Assembly: GCA_018894105.1 (NCBI GenBank)
Contig: CM032122.1
Span: 38,843,404-38,907,403 of the forward strand
Reading direction: 5' to 3'
Source: Jacaranda mimosifolia
Lineage: Eukaryota; Streptophyta; Magnoliopsida; Lamiales; Bignoniaceae
DNA: 64,000 nt
Positions within the stretch are counted from its first letter, which is position 1. The number at the start of each line of letters is the position of its first letter. Both the position numbers and the translations under genes were made by a program. The notes below the pieces were generated by a model. The model was not told where the DNA came from, made no database searches, and saw only the letters and a list, made by a program, of their open reading frames with translations. This document shows, piece by piece, positions 37,330-49,700 of the stretch.

Positions 37330-40300
37330 ATGCAAACCCTAACCCTCGACGACGATAATTCCTTAGACGGCGGCGTTTCCACCTCCAAATCCTATTCCAA
37401 TTACCGCAGCGTCATGACCACCCTCTCCTCCTCCGCCGCCGAACACCCCCTCATTCCGCCGCCGGCTATCGCCACCACTCCCACAGTCTCCGATCCCCTC
37501 CTCTTTCCGCCTCACAACCCTTCTGTCGATTCCCCATCATATGCTGACGTCATCATTAGCCCCTTCCACGACAGTGTCCCGGAATCCAACGGCAACGGAG
37601 AGAGCTCCGATGAAGTGACTGTTTCGTCCCCGGGATCTCAGTCCTCCAGCTCGGAGTATTTGAAAATTAGCGTCTCAAATCCGCAGAAGGAGGTTGAGTC
37701 TTCCAATTCGATTGTTCCGGGTGGCAATACTTTTATTACTTATCTGATCACCACGAGTACAAATATCTTGGATTATGGAGGTTCGGATTTTAGAGTTCGG
37801 AGGCGGTTTAGAGATGTTGTTACTCTGTCGGATCGGCTGAGTGAAGGTTACAGAGGGTTCTTTATTCCGCCTAGACCAGATAAAAGTGTAGTGGAAAGTC
37901 AAGTGATGCAGAAACAGGATTTTGTGGAGCAGAGGAGAGTGGAATTGGAGAAGTACTTGAGGAGGCTTGCGAGGCATCCTGTGATTAGGAAAAGCGACGA
38001 ATTGAGGGTGTTTCTGACTGTGCAGGGGAGAATGCCGCTGCCAACTAGCATTGATGTGGCGTCTAGAATGCTTGATGGGGCAGTGAAGTTGCCGCAGCAG
38101 CTTTTGGGGGAGTCAAGGAGTGTGATTGAGCCGCAAGATGTAGTGCACCCTGCAAAAGGTGGGATGGATATGCTAAGGTTCTTTAAGGAATTGAAGCAAT
38201 CTGTTGTCAATGATTGGGGTAATGCAAGACCACCTGTGGAGGAGGAGGATAAGGAGTTCTTGGAGAAGAAGGAGAAGTTGTGGGATCTCGAGCAGCAACT
38301 CACTAATGCATCCAAACAGGTTTCTCGACATCCAAGCCCCATGATTTATTTTCTTTCTATATGCATGTGGAATGTGAAATTTGTACACATTTACATTTTG
38401 AGTTTGACAGTGATGCAATTACCTTTCAATTCATTTCAGCATTAAGTGCTATATTCTAATCATGTTTCTCTGTATTTTTGTACTCTGAACTGGTAGGCAG
38501 AATCTCTGGTGAAAGCACAGAAAGATATGGGGGATACAATGGGAGAATTAGGGCTAGCTTTTATCAAGTTAACAAAGTTTGAGAATGAGCAGGCAGCAAT
38601 GGATGCACAAAGAGTGAGGGCTGCTGATATGAAAAGTGTGGCTACTGCAGCTGTCAAAGCAAGCAGATTATATCGGGAATTAAATGCACAGACTGTGAAG
38701 CATTTTGTAAGTGTTGCATTCTTGTTGTGGGTCATTACTTCTTGAATAGTTGTGCCTTTTGGGCAGTCCTACACTCTAGGATTTATAATGGTCAGATTGC
38801 CGATTAAGCATAGCTCAATTGTGAAGACAGAGACTTGTGGCTTCTGTGTGTTTGGTACAAGGGAATGGGATTCCAAGATAAGCCTTTCCTACTTTCTATA
38901 ATACAATTTCTTGTTTGTGAGACTAAGACAAGTGGGTGAAGAGTCCAAGAATGCTTATTCTTACTCAGAGTTGGAAAACTCATTCCTCAGAGTAATTGTT
39001 CCCACTTATGGATTAACTGAGAACCCCACCTAAAAGGAATCCTTAACCTTGAAATGTCTCCCAAAATCTTATGCTTGTGATTCTTGTCAACTAAAAAATA
39101 GCTATACAAATGCATGTGGGAAAACACAAAAGGATATATAAATATACATATTTATGTGTGTATGTAAGACATAAATATGTGTGTATGTAACATATTTATA
39201 ATACATATCCTACATATGTATTTGTAGTAATTGTAGTATATTATTTTCTGTATTTTGACTATATGTTACATTTAAATATGCATATATATTATAGATATAA
39301 TAATTTCTATTTATGTATAGTACATATTAACACTATATTATCCATCTGCATATATATTTATATATGATATGAATCTTCATAAAAATAAATTGTATAATTA
39401 TTTAAATATATATTTGTGTTTGTGTGAATGTTTATATATACATATATTATATAATTTCGAATATATATACATATGTTATATAATTTCAAATATAAGTATG
39501 CATATATATGTATGAATTAGCATAACTTTGTTGAAATATACAAAAATGCACTCTTTAATAGATATAAATGGATATCTACATATATAATTATAATATTTTA
39601 GCAAAACAATATCATATTATGTATATGTGTGGGTATTCATTAAAATATTATGATATTTATTATACATATTTATATATTCTTCTATTATGGTTAATACAAT
39701 AATTGGGCTATTAGTTATTATGCATATTCTTTTGTATTTAAATATGTTTTGGTTAGTCAAATGAAGGTATTGTTCCAATCCGATTGAGTACTTAAGTGAA
39801 CCAAAGCAATGAGTGAGAAGGACTACTCCATTTCAGCTTCAGTCCCTATCTGTTGCTAAACAATGAAATGGGAAAGGCCATTCCAAGTGTATTTTTGATT
39901 CTACCTAGATCGATTTTTCCTGGAATATCAGTTATTCTGACTCCCATCAAAAGCATGGGTTGTTTGTCAAAAAACATAGTGCTTCTTTTTCTTAATCATT
40001 CCTTTCATATGGTCTTTTGAAAGGAGATGGTTCTTTTAATTTGCTGATTTTTATTCTTTAGATCCTTGACTTCTAACAATAATCTTCCATCCGGAGAGTC
40101 AGTTCTTGTTTCATTCCACCCAACAAACAGGGAGACAGAAAATCAAATTAGTGAGGTCTTTGGAGTATAAAACAATGTAGCAAACTAGCAATTGGCATCC
40201 TTAACAAAGGGGTTGAATTTTCTTTCTATATTCTCCCAGTATTTGCAATTTAATATTTTGAATTCTAACTTATGTCTACACTCTTTCCTCTGTATGTACC

Positions 40301-42465
40301 GCAGGATACGTTCCACGAGTATATGGGGCTCATATTAGCTGTACACAATGCATTCTCCGATCGTTCTAGTGCTTTATTGACAGTGCAAACTCTTATATCG
40401 GATTTGTCTTCCTTGCATTCAAGAACTGAAAAACTTGAAGCTGCATCATCTAAAATTTTTGGTGGTGACAAGTCAAGGATCCGAAAATTAGAGGACCTAA
40501 AAGATGCCATTAGAGTCACGGAAGATGCTAAAAGTTGTGCAATCAAAGAATACGAAAGGATTAAGGTATAAACTAGCAGATTATTTCTGACCCAATTTAG
40601 ATCAGATTCTTTGAAGTTTTCAGTTTCTTGGAATTTTCATAAGGATGTTTACATTCAGGTGTTGGGTTGAAGCAATATCTTTTTTGAGTGATGAACCTGA
40701 TTTACCGGGTCTTTTGCATGATCTTCATTTGATTGGTTTCCGCCAACAATGTCCTAGTGTTTTGGAGCTCAATACTGATTGAGTTTTAGCTTTGCCTCAT
40801 GCTATTTTCCTGGGTTTTTTTAAAAGTGAAGTTGCTTATAAAAATCATGGTGTACCTCCGATGACCTTTTGTCTTCGGTATACGACTATAATGTTTCATT
40901 TATTATCATTTTTTTTAAAAATAAAATTGTTTAGCAGCATCTGCTTATTTCTTTGTCCAATAACAGACTTTGTCTGAGAGACTCTTGATTTATTGATTTA
41001 GAAGTCTTCAATATGCTTATTGATCTCTTCAAAACCATAATTTCTATAGGGGTACTAGGGAAGCTGTTTATAGCGCCATCCAACTTAATCTCCTCTATTA
41101 CCATTTCCTTTGTTTTCTTTTGACGCTCTTTGAAGGCAGAACTTTTTGCAAGTTGGTTACACTAATACATCATGTGAAACTTTTCGCTGGTATAACATGG
41201 AGTACTATTTTCTGCTGGAGTTGATCTTTCTGCTTGGAGTTTGTTTATGGTTCAGAAAATGTCTATCCTTATGGTTTGGACTTGGATTGCAGTAAGAAAC
41301 TTGAGGTCCTTTCTGTTCTATTAACATGATTGTTGCGTTAGAGATCCATTACTTTCTTAAACCAAGGCCACCTTAATTTTTCTCTTTTCCCATTCTGCTA
41401 ATCTGATTCTCATTGATAATAAAGGGTGAGAACTCGTGGGGTTGTTAAGAGTGATTCTGAAGGAGAAGCTGGTGCTTTTTAAGTAATTGTAAATCCTTGC
41501 TGAAGATCTGATTTCAAATTATTTCCGCTGATGCTGATATCAGTGCTTTGTGAGTGTACTTGTCCTTAAGTGATGTGTCGTGGATGCAAAATGATGATTA
41601 TTGGAGCAGCTATATAAACTTAGTCATTACCAATCAGCTATAGAAATTTTTTTTTTCAGCTTTTTGATAGATATAGAGTGCTTTTTTAGAGTGTGTTACT
41701 GCTTGCCAAGATTGGGAACTAAAAGGGGTGAAGTGGGACGCCAAACTGCTCTTGTGAACTGAAGATTTATTAAAGCTATCTGTCTATTTTTCCCCCTCCC
41801 TGTTGTTTCCCTTTTGAATTAATTTTTGCCTATCTTAACACATCCATGGGCCACTCTCCCTCCATTGGTATGTGGGCTTCGGATTCTCATCATGTTTAGT
41901 ATGTCGAAATGATGCTGTCGACCAATTGTTTCTTACTGACAATATGCTCATCGTCCTTGTCCCTTCATGTTTAATAAATTTAGTCTTATTGACGTGATTG
42001 CAGGAAAACAACCGGATTGAAATCCAAAGGCTAGATGGAGAAAGGCAGGCCGACTTTGTTAACATGTTGAAAGGATTTGTTATTAATCAGGTACTTTCAC
42101 TCCCTGAATAATAACTGCTAGGCGGCTTGATATCTCAGATTTCAAATTCCACCATTTCAACAATATTCTTCTGCTGCTGCTGCAAGAAATGTGGTAGAAA
42201 TTTGATGGCCCGATTACTTAAGCATAGATCTGATACTGAATTCTTGTGATCACAGTCATTTAAGAACTCAATGGCACTCAAAAAACTCTTGTGGTGTTAA
42301 AAATCTTTGTTTGAAGAGTCCATTTATTTTTCATGCATTGATCTCTCTACACTGAGGCACTGGCTTTTGTCATGGTTGTTGCAGGTTGCATATAGTGAGA
42401 AAATTGGAAACGAGTGGGCTAAAGTGGCAGAGGAGACCAGCAAATATGCGAGAGAGAGCACATAG
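37330..42465 (+). CDS. SNX2: Sorting nexin 2 (PX-BAR, retromer-associated)
   Basis: Peripheral endosomal protein that binds phosphoinositides through a PX domain and, with SNX1, assists retromer-linked vacuolar receptor and PIN traffic. Exons 37330-38319, 38497-38706, 40305-40565, 42004-42090 and 42385-42465, all phase 0, give 542 residues, somewhat short of the 570-590 recalled for Arabidopsis SNX2a/b. Residues 1-108 are Ser/Pro-rich and disordered; the PX domain covers about 110-232 with RRRFRD (157-162) and the PPRPDKS lipid-contact loop (180-186); the Vps5/BAR-like coiled coil fills about 290-540, including GELGLAFIKLTKFENEQAA and ALLTVQTLISDLSSLH. The start used is the first ATG in frame; the family-typical beginning lies one base out of frame at 37244. 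An AATAAA polyadenylation signal is at 42567. Whether it is the SNX2a or SNX2b counterpart is not separable, since Arabidopsis duplicated it later. Confidence 0.95.
38707..40304 (+). other. SNX2 intron 2, with a TA/TG-rich core
   Basis: A 1.6-kb intron. From about 39120 to 39690 it is a degenerate mixture of ATATGTATA, TACATATAT and TGTGTGTATG words, likely decayed simple sequence. TTTGGTACAAGGGAATGG near 38850 and AACAAACAGGG near 40123 could be ends of an old element but do not pair convincingly. Confidence 0.5.
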
Positions 42466-43330
42466 AAGACAACTGTAAATTACGCGATTTTGAACTTTTT
42501 ACTTTTATTCTACTCATGCTTGATTGACTCTATCAACTAGCAAGGAGTAATGGACTAATGGCTCACAATAAACATCATACCTAAAAATGTAGTCTTAATT
42601 TTAGTTTATTTTATCTCAGTACACCTTTGTTCTGGGTGCTGCCTTCTTCCTTTATCCCCACTTTTCTGGTTTTATAGGAGGTTTGTACAGCGTCACAGCT
42701 TCTACCGTAATGCTGTAAACATTTTATCCTTTTGTATAAAACGATATCTGACACTTGAATTTCAATTGGTTGATAGAAAACCAGGTTTCTAAGTTTTATG
42801 ATGGTAACTTTGATTATACAATGTGCTGAGTGGTTAATGGTCCAATGGCTCATATGATTGAACTTAACGAATTCTTAATGTGTTTATAATAATAAAAAAG
42901 AATGTTCAGGAATTCACTTGAGAGCAGGCGCACACTGTGCTGTGTGAGCCTGCACAAAACCAAAAAATTCAATGCACCAATAAAGATTGCATTTTGACGG
43001 ATGAATTCGGGCATAAAAATTTCAGACAATTTTAATTTTAGGTGAATTGCCTCATAGAATATGTAGGATGCCTATTCATGGAACTGTGGAAGAATTTAGT
43101 GCAAATAGCCAAATATAGGATATTTATTAGGAAATTTTCTTCACATAGTTATAGATGATGGAAATTCCATCAATATATGATATCGGTCACAATTAAATAT
43201 TTATAATTTATAACCAACTAATCAAATAATTAATACATTTTTGTTCTTACAAATGAATTTGAACAATTGGTTGGTAACGTGATTCGTCCATCGACTCAAA
43301 CCACATTGACCTTTACCGGTAAAACACTAA
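42466..43330. other. SNX2 3' flank
   Basis: Contains the SNX2 3' UTR with AATAAA at 42567-42572, then unremarkable AT-rich sequence up to the MITE-like boundary at 43331. No coding region supported. Confidence 0.6.
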
Positions 43331-44081
43331 GGTAGCGTTTTGATATGAATTTTGTGTTTTGGGAGAATGAGTTTTGGAAGTAGAGTTGGGAAATATGATA
43401 TATGTTTGTTTATATTTTGGGATGAGACAAATCCTATCGTAACAGTAAAATCAATGCTTTTTTGTTGGATTTTTTGGGTGAAAATAAAATTGAGCGATTT
43501 TTTTATTGTTAGAATAATAATAAAAAATATATAATATATATATAATATGTATGTATATATTGAAAAATGAAAAAGTTTTGGAAATAACGAAAGATAAAAG
43601 AAAGTATTTTAGAAAATTTTATTTGACATTTTGGAGGGAAATTTTTTGTATGTTTGGTTGCATTTTGGGAAGGGACACTTATTTAAAAGTACCAAACACA
43701 CTTTCCACTTTTGTAATCAGTCCCCACTTAATTTTTGTTAGAAAAAACTCCCTAGTTTTGTTAAAAGTTTAGAGATCACTCCCCACTCACTTGATTTGAC
43801 AAAAATGCCCTTAAATATAATATTTTTCATTAATTTTTTCTCACTTCTTCTTCTTCTTCTTCATCCAGACAAGCAAACAGTAAACACTATCATACCAGAA
43901 ATAGAAAGAACAGAAAAAACGCAACAAGCTCCACGGCGGGAACAAGAATAACGTTAGAGCCAAAAACCACCAACCCGATAGCTGCATTGTCTTCTTCTCT
44001 TTTTATTTTTATCATTTTCGGGTTTCTTCTTCTTCTCAGTTTCTTCTTAGTTGCTTCTGAGTTTCTTATATTTTTCTGACA

Positions 44082-44354
44082 ATGTCAACCAGTAGTGAAG
44101 TAGGAGTGTTCAATCAAGTTAATGGACATATACATTAATCTCGCAAGAAAATGGAGTGAAATCAACGCCGAACACTTCAGTTTGCAATACATAGCTCAAC
44201 ATCAAAGATTATACATGAGTTTGACAGATGATGACGGTGTCATGAATATGGCCTTACTGCATTTGACATTGAAGATGAACGTTGTTGACATCCTGGTAAA
44301 CCGAAAGGATGAATTGAGCAACAGTGCAAAGAAAAGCAGTGATGATTTAAGGTA
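44082..44354 (+). pseudogene. MULE transposase N-terminal fragment
   Basis: ATG at 44082 opens MSTSSEVGVFNQVNGH and stops; the next frame continues from ATG 44122 with MDIYINLARKWSEINAEHFS, through SLTDDDGVMNMALLHLTLKM, to a stop at 44353-44355. The pattern (short N-terminal domain before a MULE transposase) is suggested by position and by the zinc-knuckle C-terminus downstream; sequence similarity alone is weak. A frameshift and the array that follows mark it as broken. GATTTAAGGTAATAC at the end could also be an old splice donor. Confidence 0.5.
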
Positions 44355-45824
44355 ATACTTCTATAGAATCTAAATTGTACTGCAGTTTGTAAAGTTTTGT
44401 ACTTGAAGTGTTCTAAAATTGTACTCTATTATGTAAGTTTTATACTTCAAGTGTTCTATTAATGGATTATCCAAAATTGTACTGCAACTTCTAGCAGTTT
44501 ATACTTGAAGTGTTACTAAACTATACGTCTTCTATATAAAATTATTCTTTTGATTTTCTGAAATTATATTTCATTTTATCAAAGATTGTACTATATTTAT
44601 TGAAGTTATATACTTTAAGTGTTATATTTATCAATTAACCAAAATATACTATAGTTGCTAGGGCTTTATACTTCAAGAGTTCTGAAATTGTACTTCACTT
44701 TATCTAAAATTGTACTTTTATTTTATGAAATTATACTTTCTTTTGTACTTCATTTTATCTAAACATGTACTTTATTCATTGAAGTTCTATACTTCAAGTG
44801 TTTCGAAATTGTACTTCATTTTACCTAAACTTATACTTTAGTTATTTGAATCTATTATTTAAGTTTAAAGTGTTTTACTAATGGATTATTCAAAAATTGT
44901 ACTGCAATTGCTAAAGTTTTATACTTCAAGTGTTTTGAAATTGTACTTCACTTTATCTAAAATTGTACTTCTATTTTTTGAAATTATACTTCATTTCATA
45001 CATTGTTTTACCTAAACATGTACTCTATTCATTGAAGTTCTATACTTCAAGTGTTCTGAAATTGTACTTCATTTTATCTAAACTTGTACTTTAATTATCT
45101 GAATCTATTATTTAAGTTTTATACTTCAAGTGTTCTACTAATGGATTATCCAAAATCGTATTGCAATTGCTAAGGATTTTTACTTCAAGTGTTCTAAAAT
45201 TGTACTTCTTTTTATATAAAATTGTACTTCTATTTTATGAAATTATACTTCATTTTACATAAGCATGTACTCTATTCATTGAAGTTCTATACTTCAAGTG
45301 TTTCGAAATTGTACTTTATTTTATCTAAACTTATACTTCAGTTATTTGAATCTATTATTTAAGTTTTAAGTGTTCTACTAATGAATTATCCAAAAATTGT
45401 ACCGCAATTATTAAGATTTTATACTTCAGGTGTTCTGAAATTATACTTCACTTTATCTAAAATTGTACTTTTATTTTTTAAAATTATACTTCATTTTATA
45501 CATCATTTTACCTAAACTTGTACTCTATTCATTGAAGTTCTATACTTCAAGTGTTCCAAACTTATACTTCAGTTATCTAAATCTAGTATTTAAGTTTCAA
45601 GTATTCTACTAATGGATTATTCAAAAATTGTGTTGCAATTGCTAAGATTTTATACTTCAGGTGTTCTGAAATTGTACTTCACTTTATCAAAAATTATATT
45701 TCTGTTTTTTGAAATTATACTTCATTTTATACATCATTTTATCTAAATTTATACTATATTCATTGAAGTTCTATACTTCAAGTGTTCCGAAATTTTACTT
45801 TATTTTATCAAAATTTGTACTCTC
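44355..45824 (+). repeat. Tandem array T1, period about 250 bp
   Basis: The marker GAAGTTCTATACTTCAAGTG recurs at 44781, 45034, 45281, 45534 and 45765, spacings of 253, 247, 253 and 231. Each unit carries many TTGTACTTCA and TATACTTCA words plus CTAATGGATTATCCAAAA. It sits exactly between the N- and C-terminal transposase fragments, where the catalytic core would be. Confidence 0.9.
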
Positions 45825-46106
45825 GAGTCAAAGTCACTTTCATCGTATGACTTTACCGATCAATATTACCGAGTTGAGATGTATCAACAAGCATACCAAT
45901 CAGTGATAAACACTATTCCTACGTATGATATGCATATGTTCCCTCTAGATAATGATTGCGTCATTAATGCACCTGATTGCCGATCTCAACCTGGGCATAG
46001 AAGGACACAGAGGATTCCATCACAAATTGATAAACGTGTAATTAAGTGTAAAAGATGTGGTAGAACAGGGCATAATCATCGAACCTGCAAAGAATCAGTA
46101 ATCTAG
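45825..46106 (+). pseudogene. MULE transposase C-terminus with CCHC zinc knuckle
   Basis: An open frame from 45825 reads ESKSLSSYDFTDQYYRVEMY, then YQSVINTIPTYDMHMFPLDN, a PGHRRTQRIPSQ segment and a zinc knuckle CKRCGRTGHNHRTC before TAG at 46104-46106. The order Y-rich segment, INPIP-like motif, Pro/Arg stretch and CxxCGxxGHNxxTC is the standard end of plant MuDR/MULE transposases. Everything upstream of this end is replaced by array T1, so it is a fragment. Confidence 0.85.
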
Positions 46107-46700
46107 CTAAATTTTGTACCTTAATCTAGGAGATTTATACTTGATTTCATGACATTTGTACTTTATTTCGGTAATCATGTACTTGATTTAGCGTGAAATT
46201 GGTATTTTTGTATATTATCCGAGATATCAATTATTTTGTACCCTAATCTGGGAGAACTATACTTGGTGTCATGACGATTATACTTTATTTCGGCAACTAT
46301 ATATTTGATTTAGCGTGAAATTGGCATTTTTGTATGTTTTCGGAGATATCAGTTATTTTGCACCATAATCTGGGAGAATTATACTTGATTTCATGACAAT
46401 TGTACTTCATTTCGGCAATTATGTATTTGATTTAGCGTGAAATTGGTATTTTTGCATGTTGTCCGATATATCAATTTTTTTGTACCCCAATTTGGTAGAA
46501 TTGTACTTGATTTCATGACATTTGTACTTCTTTTTGGCAATAATGTACTTGTTTAGCGTGGAAGTTAGCAAATGGATGTTGTCCAAGATATAGTGCTTTC
46601 GTACCTTAATCTGAAAAATTTATATTTGATTTCACGACATTTGTATTTCATTTCGGCCATTATGTACTCCATTTCTTAATATGTTTACTAATATTGTTGA
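46107..46700 (+). repeat. Tandem array T2, period about 122 bp
   Basis: The word TAGCGTG recurs with GCGTG at 46191, 46313, 46435 and 46556 (122, 122, 121 apart). Units contain TGTACCTTAATCTGGGAGAA, ACTTGATTTCATGACA, TTGTACTTCATTTCGGCAAT and GAGATATCA. It begins directly after the transposase stop codon. Confidence 0.9.
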
Positions 46701-46989
46701 ATTAAATTTTGTTCCATGATTTGCTTTTTAAGTCTCAGTAATTAATAACCAAACTCTAAAAATGTGTGTAATATTTATTATATGAATAAAATAATATTAA
46801 AGTTTTAAAGTATTAACCACTAATGTTCAACGAATGAATGTTATCGATCGCAGTAATATAAAGAATACTTATGCTTTCAAAGATATAAACAAATGAGCAT
46901 TTGACAATAATATTCACCCTATAACCTGTACAAATACGTACTTCATCTGATCCGATAATCTCAAAATATTGTATTTGACTATCACTACA

Positions 46990-47910
46990 ATTATTGGAGA
47001 CTAATTATTCAATTGCAATAAGTGTACTTCAACATAACACTATTTATATTTTGTTTGTTCTACGTTTGTACTATATTTTCATCATATTGTACTCAAATTC
47101 ACTATCCGGTTTCAATTGAATTGAAGTGTACTTTAACATAACACCATTTATACTTTGTTTGTTCTATATTTGTACTTTATCTTCATCATATTGTACTCAA
47201 ATTCACTGACCGATTTCAATTTAATTGAGGTGTACTTCAACATAACACCATTTATACTTTGTTTGTTCCATATTTGTACTTCATTTCTATCATATTATAC
47301 TCAAATTCCTGTTCAATTTCAATTTAGTTGAAGTGTACTTCAACATAACACCATTTATATTTTGTTTGTTCTACGTTTGTACTTCATTTACATCATATTG
47401 TACTCAAATTCACTGTCCAACTTCAATTTAATTGAAGTGTACTTCAACATAACATCATTTATACTTTGTTTGTACTTCATTTCCATCATATTATACTCAA
47501 ATTCACTGTCCGATTTCAATTTAATTGAACTGTACTTTAACATAACAACATTTATACTTTATTTGTTCTACGTTTGTACTTCATCTTCCTCATATTATAC
47601 TCAAATTCACTGCTCGATTTCAATTTAATTGAACTGTATTTCAATATAACACAATTTATACTGTATTTGTTCTATATTTATACTTAATTTCCATCATATT
47701 GTACTTAAATTTACTACCTAATTTCAATTTAATTGAAGTGTACTTCAACATAACACCATTTATACTTTATTTTTTCTATATTTGTACTTCATTTCCATCA
47801 TATTGTACTCAAATTCACTGCTCGATTTCAATTGAATTGAAGTGTACTTCAACATAACACAATTTTTACTTTGTTCGTTCTACATTTGTATTTCATTTCC
47901 CTCATATTGT
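46990..47910 (+). repeat. Tandem array T3, period about 104 bp
   Basis: AACATAACAC-like words recur at 47031, 47135, 47239, 47342, 47446, 47539, 47643, 47747 and 47851, spacing mostly 104. Units read CGATTTCAATTTAATTGAAG, TGTACTTCAACATAACACC, ATTTATACTTTGTTTGTTC, TTGTACTTCATTTCCATC, ATATTGTACTCAAATTCACT. About nine units. Confidence 0.92.
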
Positions 47911-48009
47911 ATTGAAATCAAAATATTATAAATGCTTGATGGAAAATTATACTTACATACAAAATAATATTATAAACAAAGTATGCTTCAATTTACATAT
48001 GTATGTACA

Positions 48010-49700
48010 TATAAAGTATGATTCAAACCCTATAGGCTTAAATGTTTTGTACTACCATTGCTTGTAAAATGTACTATAGATACACAGGTTATATACTACA
48101 TTTTCAGTTAATGTATACTACATGCCTGAATATTTTTGTACTACAGATGCTTCTAAAATGTACTGCATATATGCAAATATTAAATTATAATTTAATTTAA
48201 TCTACAGGCTTGAATGTTTTGTACTACAGATGCTTCTAAAATGTACTGCAGTTACGTAGATTATATGCTACACTTTTGCCTGATGTGTACTGCAAGCATA
48301 AATGTTCATACTATATTTGCTTCTAAAATATACTGCAGTTACACAGATTATATACTACACTTTCATTTAATGTATACTGCAGGCTTAAATATTTTGTACT
48401 ACAGTTGCTTCTAAACTATACTACAGATACACAGATTATATACTATATTTTCAGTAATGTATACTACACGCTTGAATATTTTTGTACTACAGATGCTTAT
48501 AAAATATACTGCATATACACAGATTATATACTATAATTTCATTTAATCTATAGGCTTGAATGTTTTGTACTACATTTTCGCAACTTCCTCTCCCGGCGTC
48601 CAAATCACTTGCCGCTTGAACCGTTGGATAGCTCTCGGCTTATACATTAACTCCACAAAGTTCCAGCTCTGTCCAATTCTCCATGGAACAGTAATTTCCC
48701 TCGCAATAAGCTGGAATTACAGCATTGCCACTGCACTGCCGCATTCTAAAGATTTTCGCCGTTTCCTATCCAAACGGAACCATCTACTGGTGAAACTTGG
48801 TGGGAACGTTGCCAACACCTCAAGGAACACCCCACTGAAACAGTTTCACAAAATTCCTTTTCCAAGCCACTCTACTCAATGCATCTTTGCACTACCTGCG
48901 TGCAGTAAGACCGCTCCAGGTCGCCCTCAATGTTCGATGCCCAAACGGACACGGAATGACTTCAAACTTGGTGGGAAGCATCCTCATAACTTAAGGAATA
49001 TGCCATTGAAATAGTTTTTCAAACCGCACCTCGTAAGAGTCTCTGCTCATGGGCTTTTTTCGCCTTACCGAGTGAGCCAACAATGCCTTGTCGCTCCTAA
49101 TGCCCCTTGAAGTCAAGGTTGCCATTCTTCTCTAATGAGCGACCCATGACATTCTCCCCCACTTGATCCGTTGACGTCCTTGTCAACATATACATAAGGA
49201 CTCGAAGTGTATGCGGTGCCCCAACTCAACTCTGATCTCTTTTTGCACCGGATGAATTTAGCTCCTCTTTACACAGATTATATACTATACTTTCATTTAA
49301 TGTATACTACAGGCTTAAATATTTTGTACTACAGTTGCTTCTAAAATGTACTACAAATACACAAATTATATACTACATTTTCAGTTAACGTATACTGCAT
49401 GCTTGAATGCTTTTGTACTATAGATGCTTCTAAAATGTACTGTATGCACACAAATTATATACTATAATTTCATTTAATCTGCAGCTTTGAATATTTTGTA
49501 CTACAAATACTTTTAAAATGTATTGCAGTTACATAGATTATATACTACACTTTTGCTTAATGTGTACTGCAAGCTTGAATATTTATACTACATTTGCTTC
49601 TAAAATATACTACAGTTATACAAATTATATACTACACTTTTGCTTAATATGTACTGCAAGTTTAGATGTTTTGTACCACAAATAATATACTACCACTTTC
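48010..49700 (+). repeat. Tandem array T4, period about 88 bp, split by a retrotransposon piece
   Basis: GCTTCTAAAATGTACTGCA-like words recur at about 48058, 48149, 48232, 48319, 48407 and 48494, and the same units resume after 49268 to about 49700. Units carry TGAATGTTTTGTACTACAGA, CACAGATTATATACTACAC and TTTCATTTAATGTATACT. The GC-richer stretch 48575-49268 is foreign to the array. Confidence 0.9.
48575..49268 (-). mobile_element. LTR-retrotransposon 3' fragment inside array T4
   Basis: About 690 bp of clearly higher GC interrupts the array after GTTTTGTACTACA and before ACACAGATTATATAC. On the minus strand an AGTGGGGGAGAA polypurine tract (about 49152-49163) is followed by TGTCATGGGTCGCTCATTAG, the look of a polypurine tract plus 3' LTR start, so 49151 down to about 48575 would be LTR. 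It includes an internal duplicated block (AACTTGGTGGGAA...) at about 48795-48870 and 48965-49020. The 152-codon open frame on the plus strand over it is not a recognised protein. Confidence 0.6.

Noticed and set aside
37675..38418. Minus-strand open frames across SNX2 exon 1
   Set aside because: Overlap a well-supported exon; the encoded peptides show no known domain.
48556..49014. 152-codon plus-strand frame as a gene
   Set aside because: It lies in the retrotransposon fragment, contains an internally duplicated block and is antisense to the inferred LTR.
44355..49700. CRISPR-like array
   Set aside because: Units are direct head-to-tail satellites without unique spacers, in a plant nuclear sequence.
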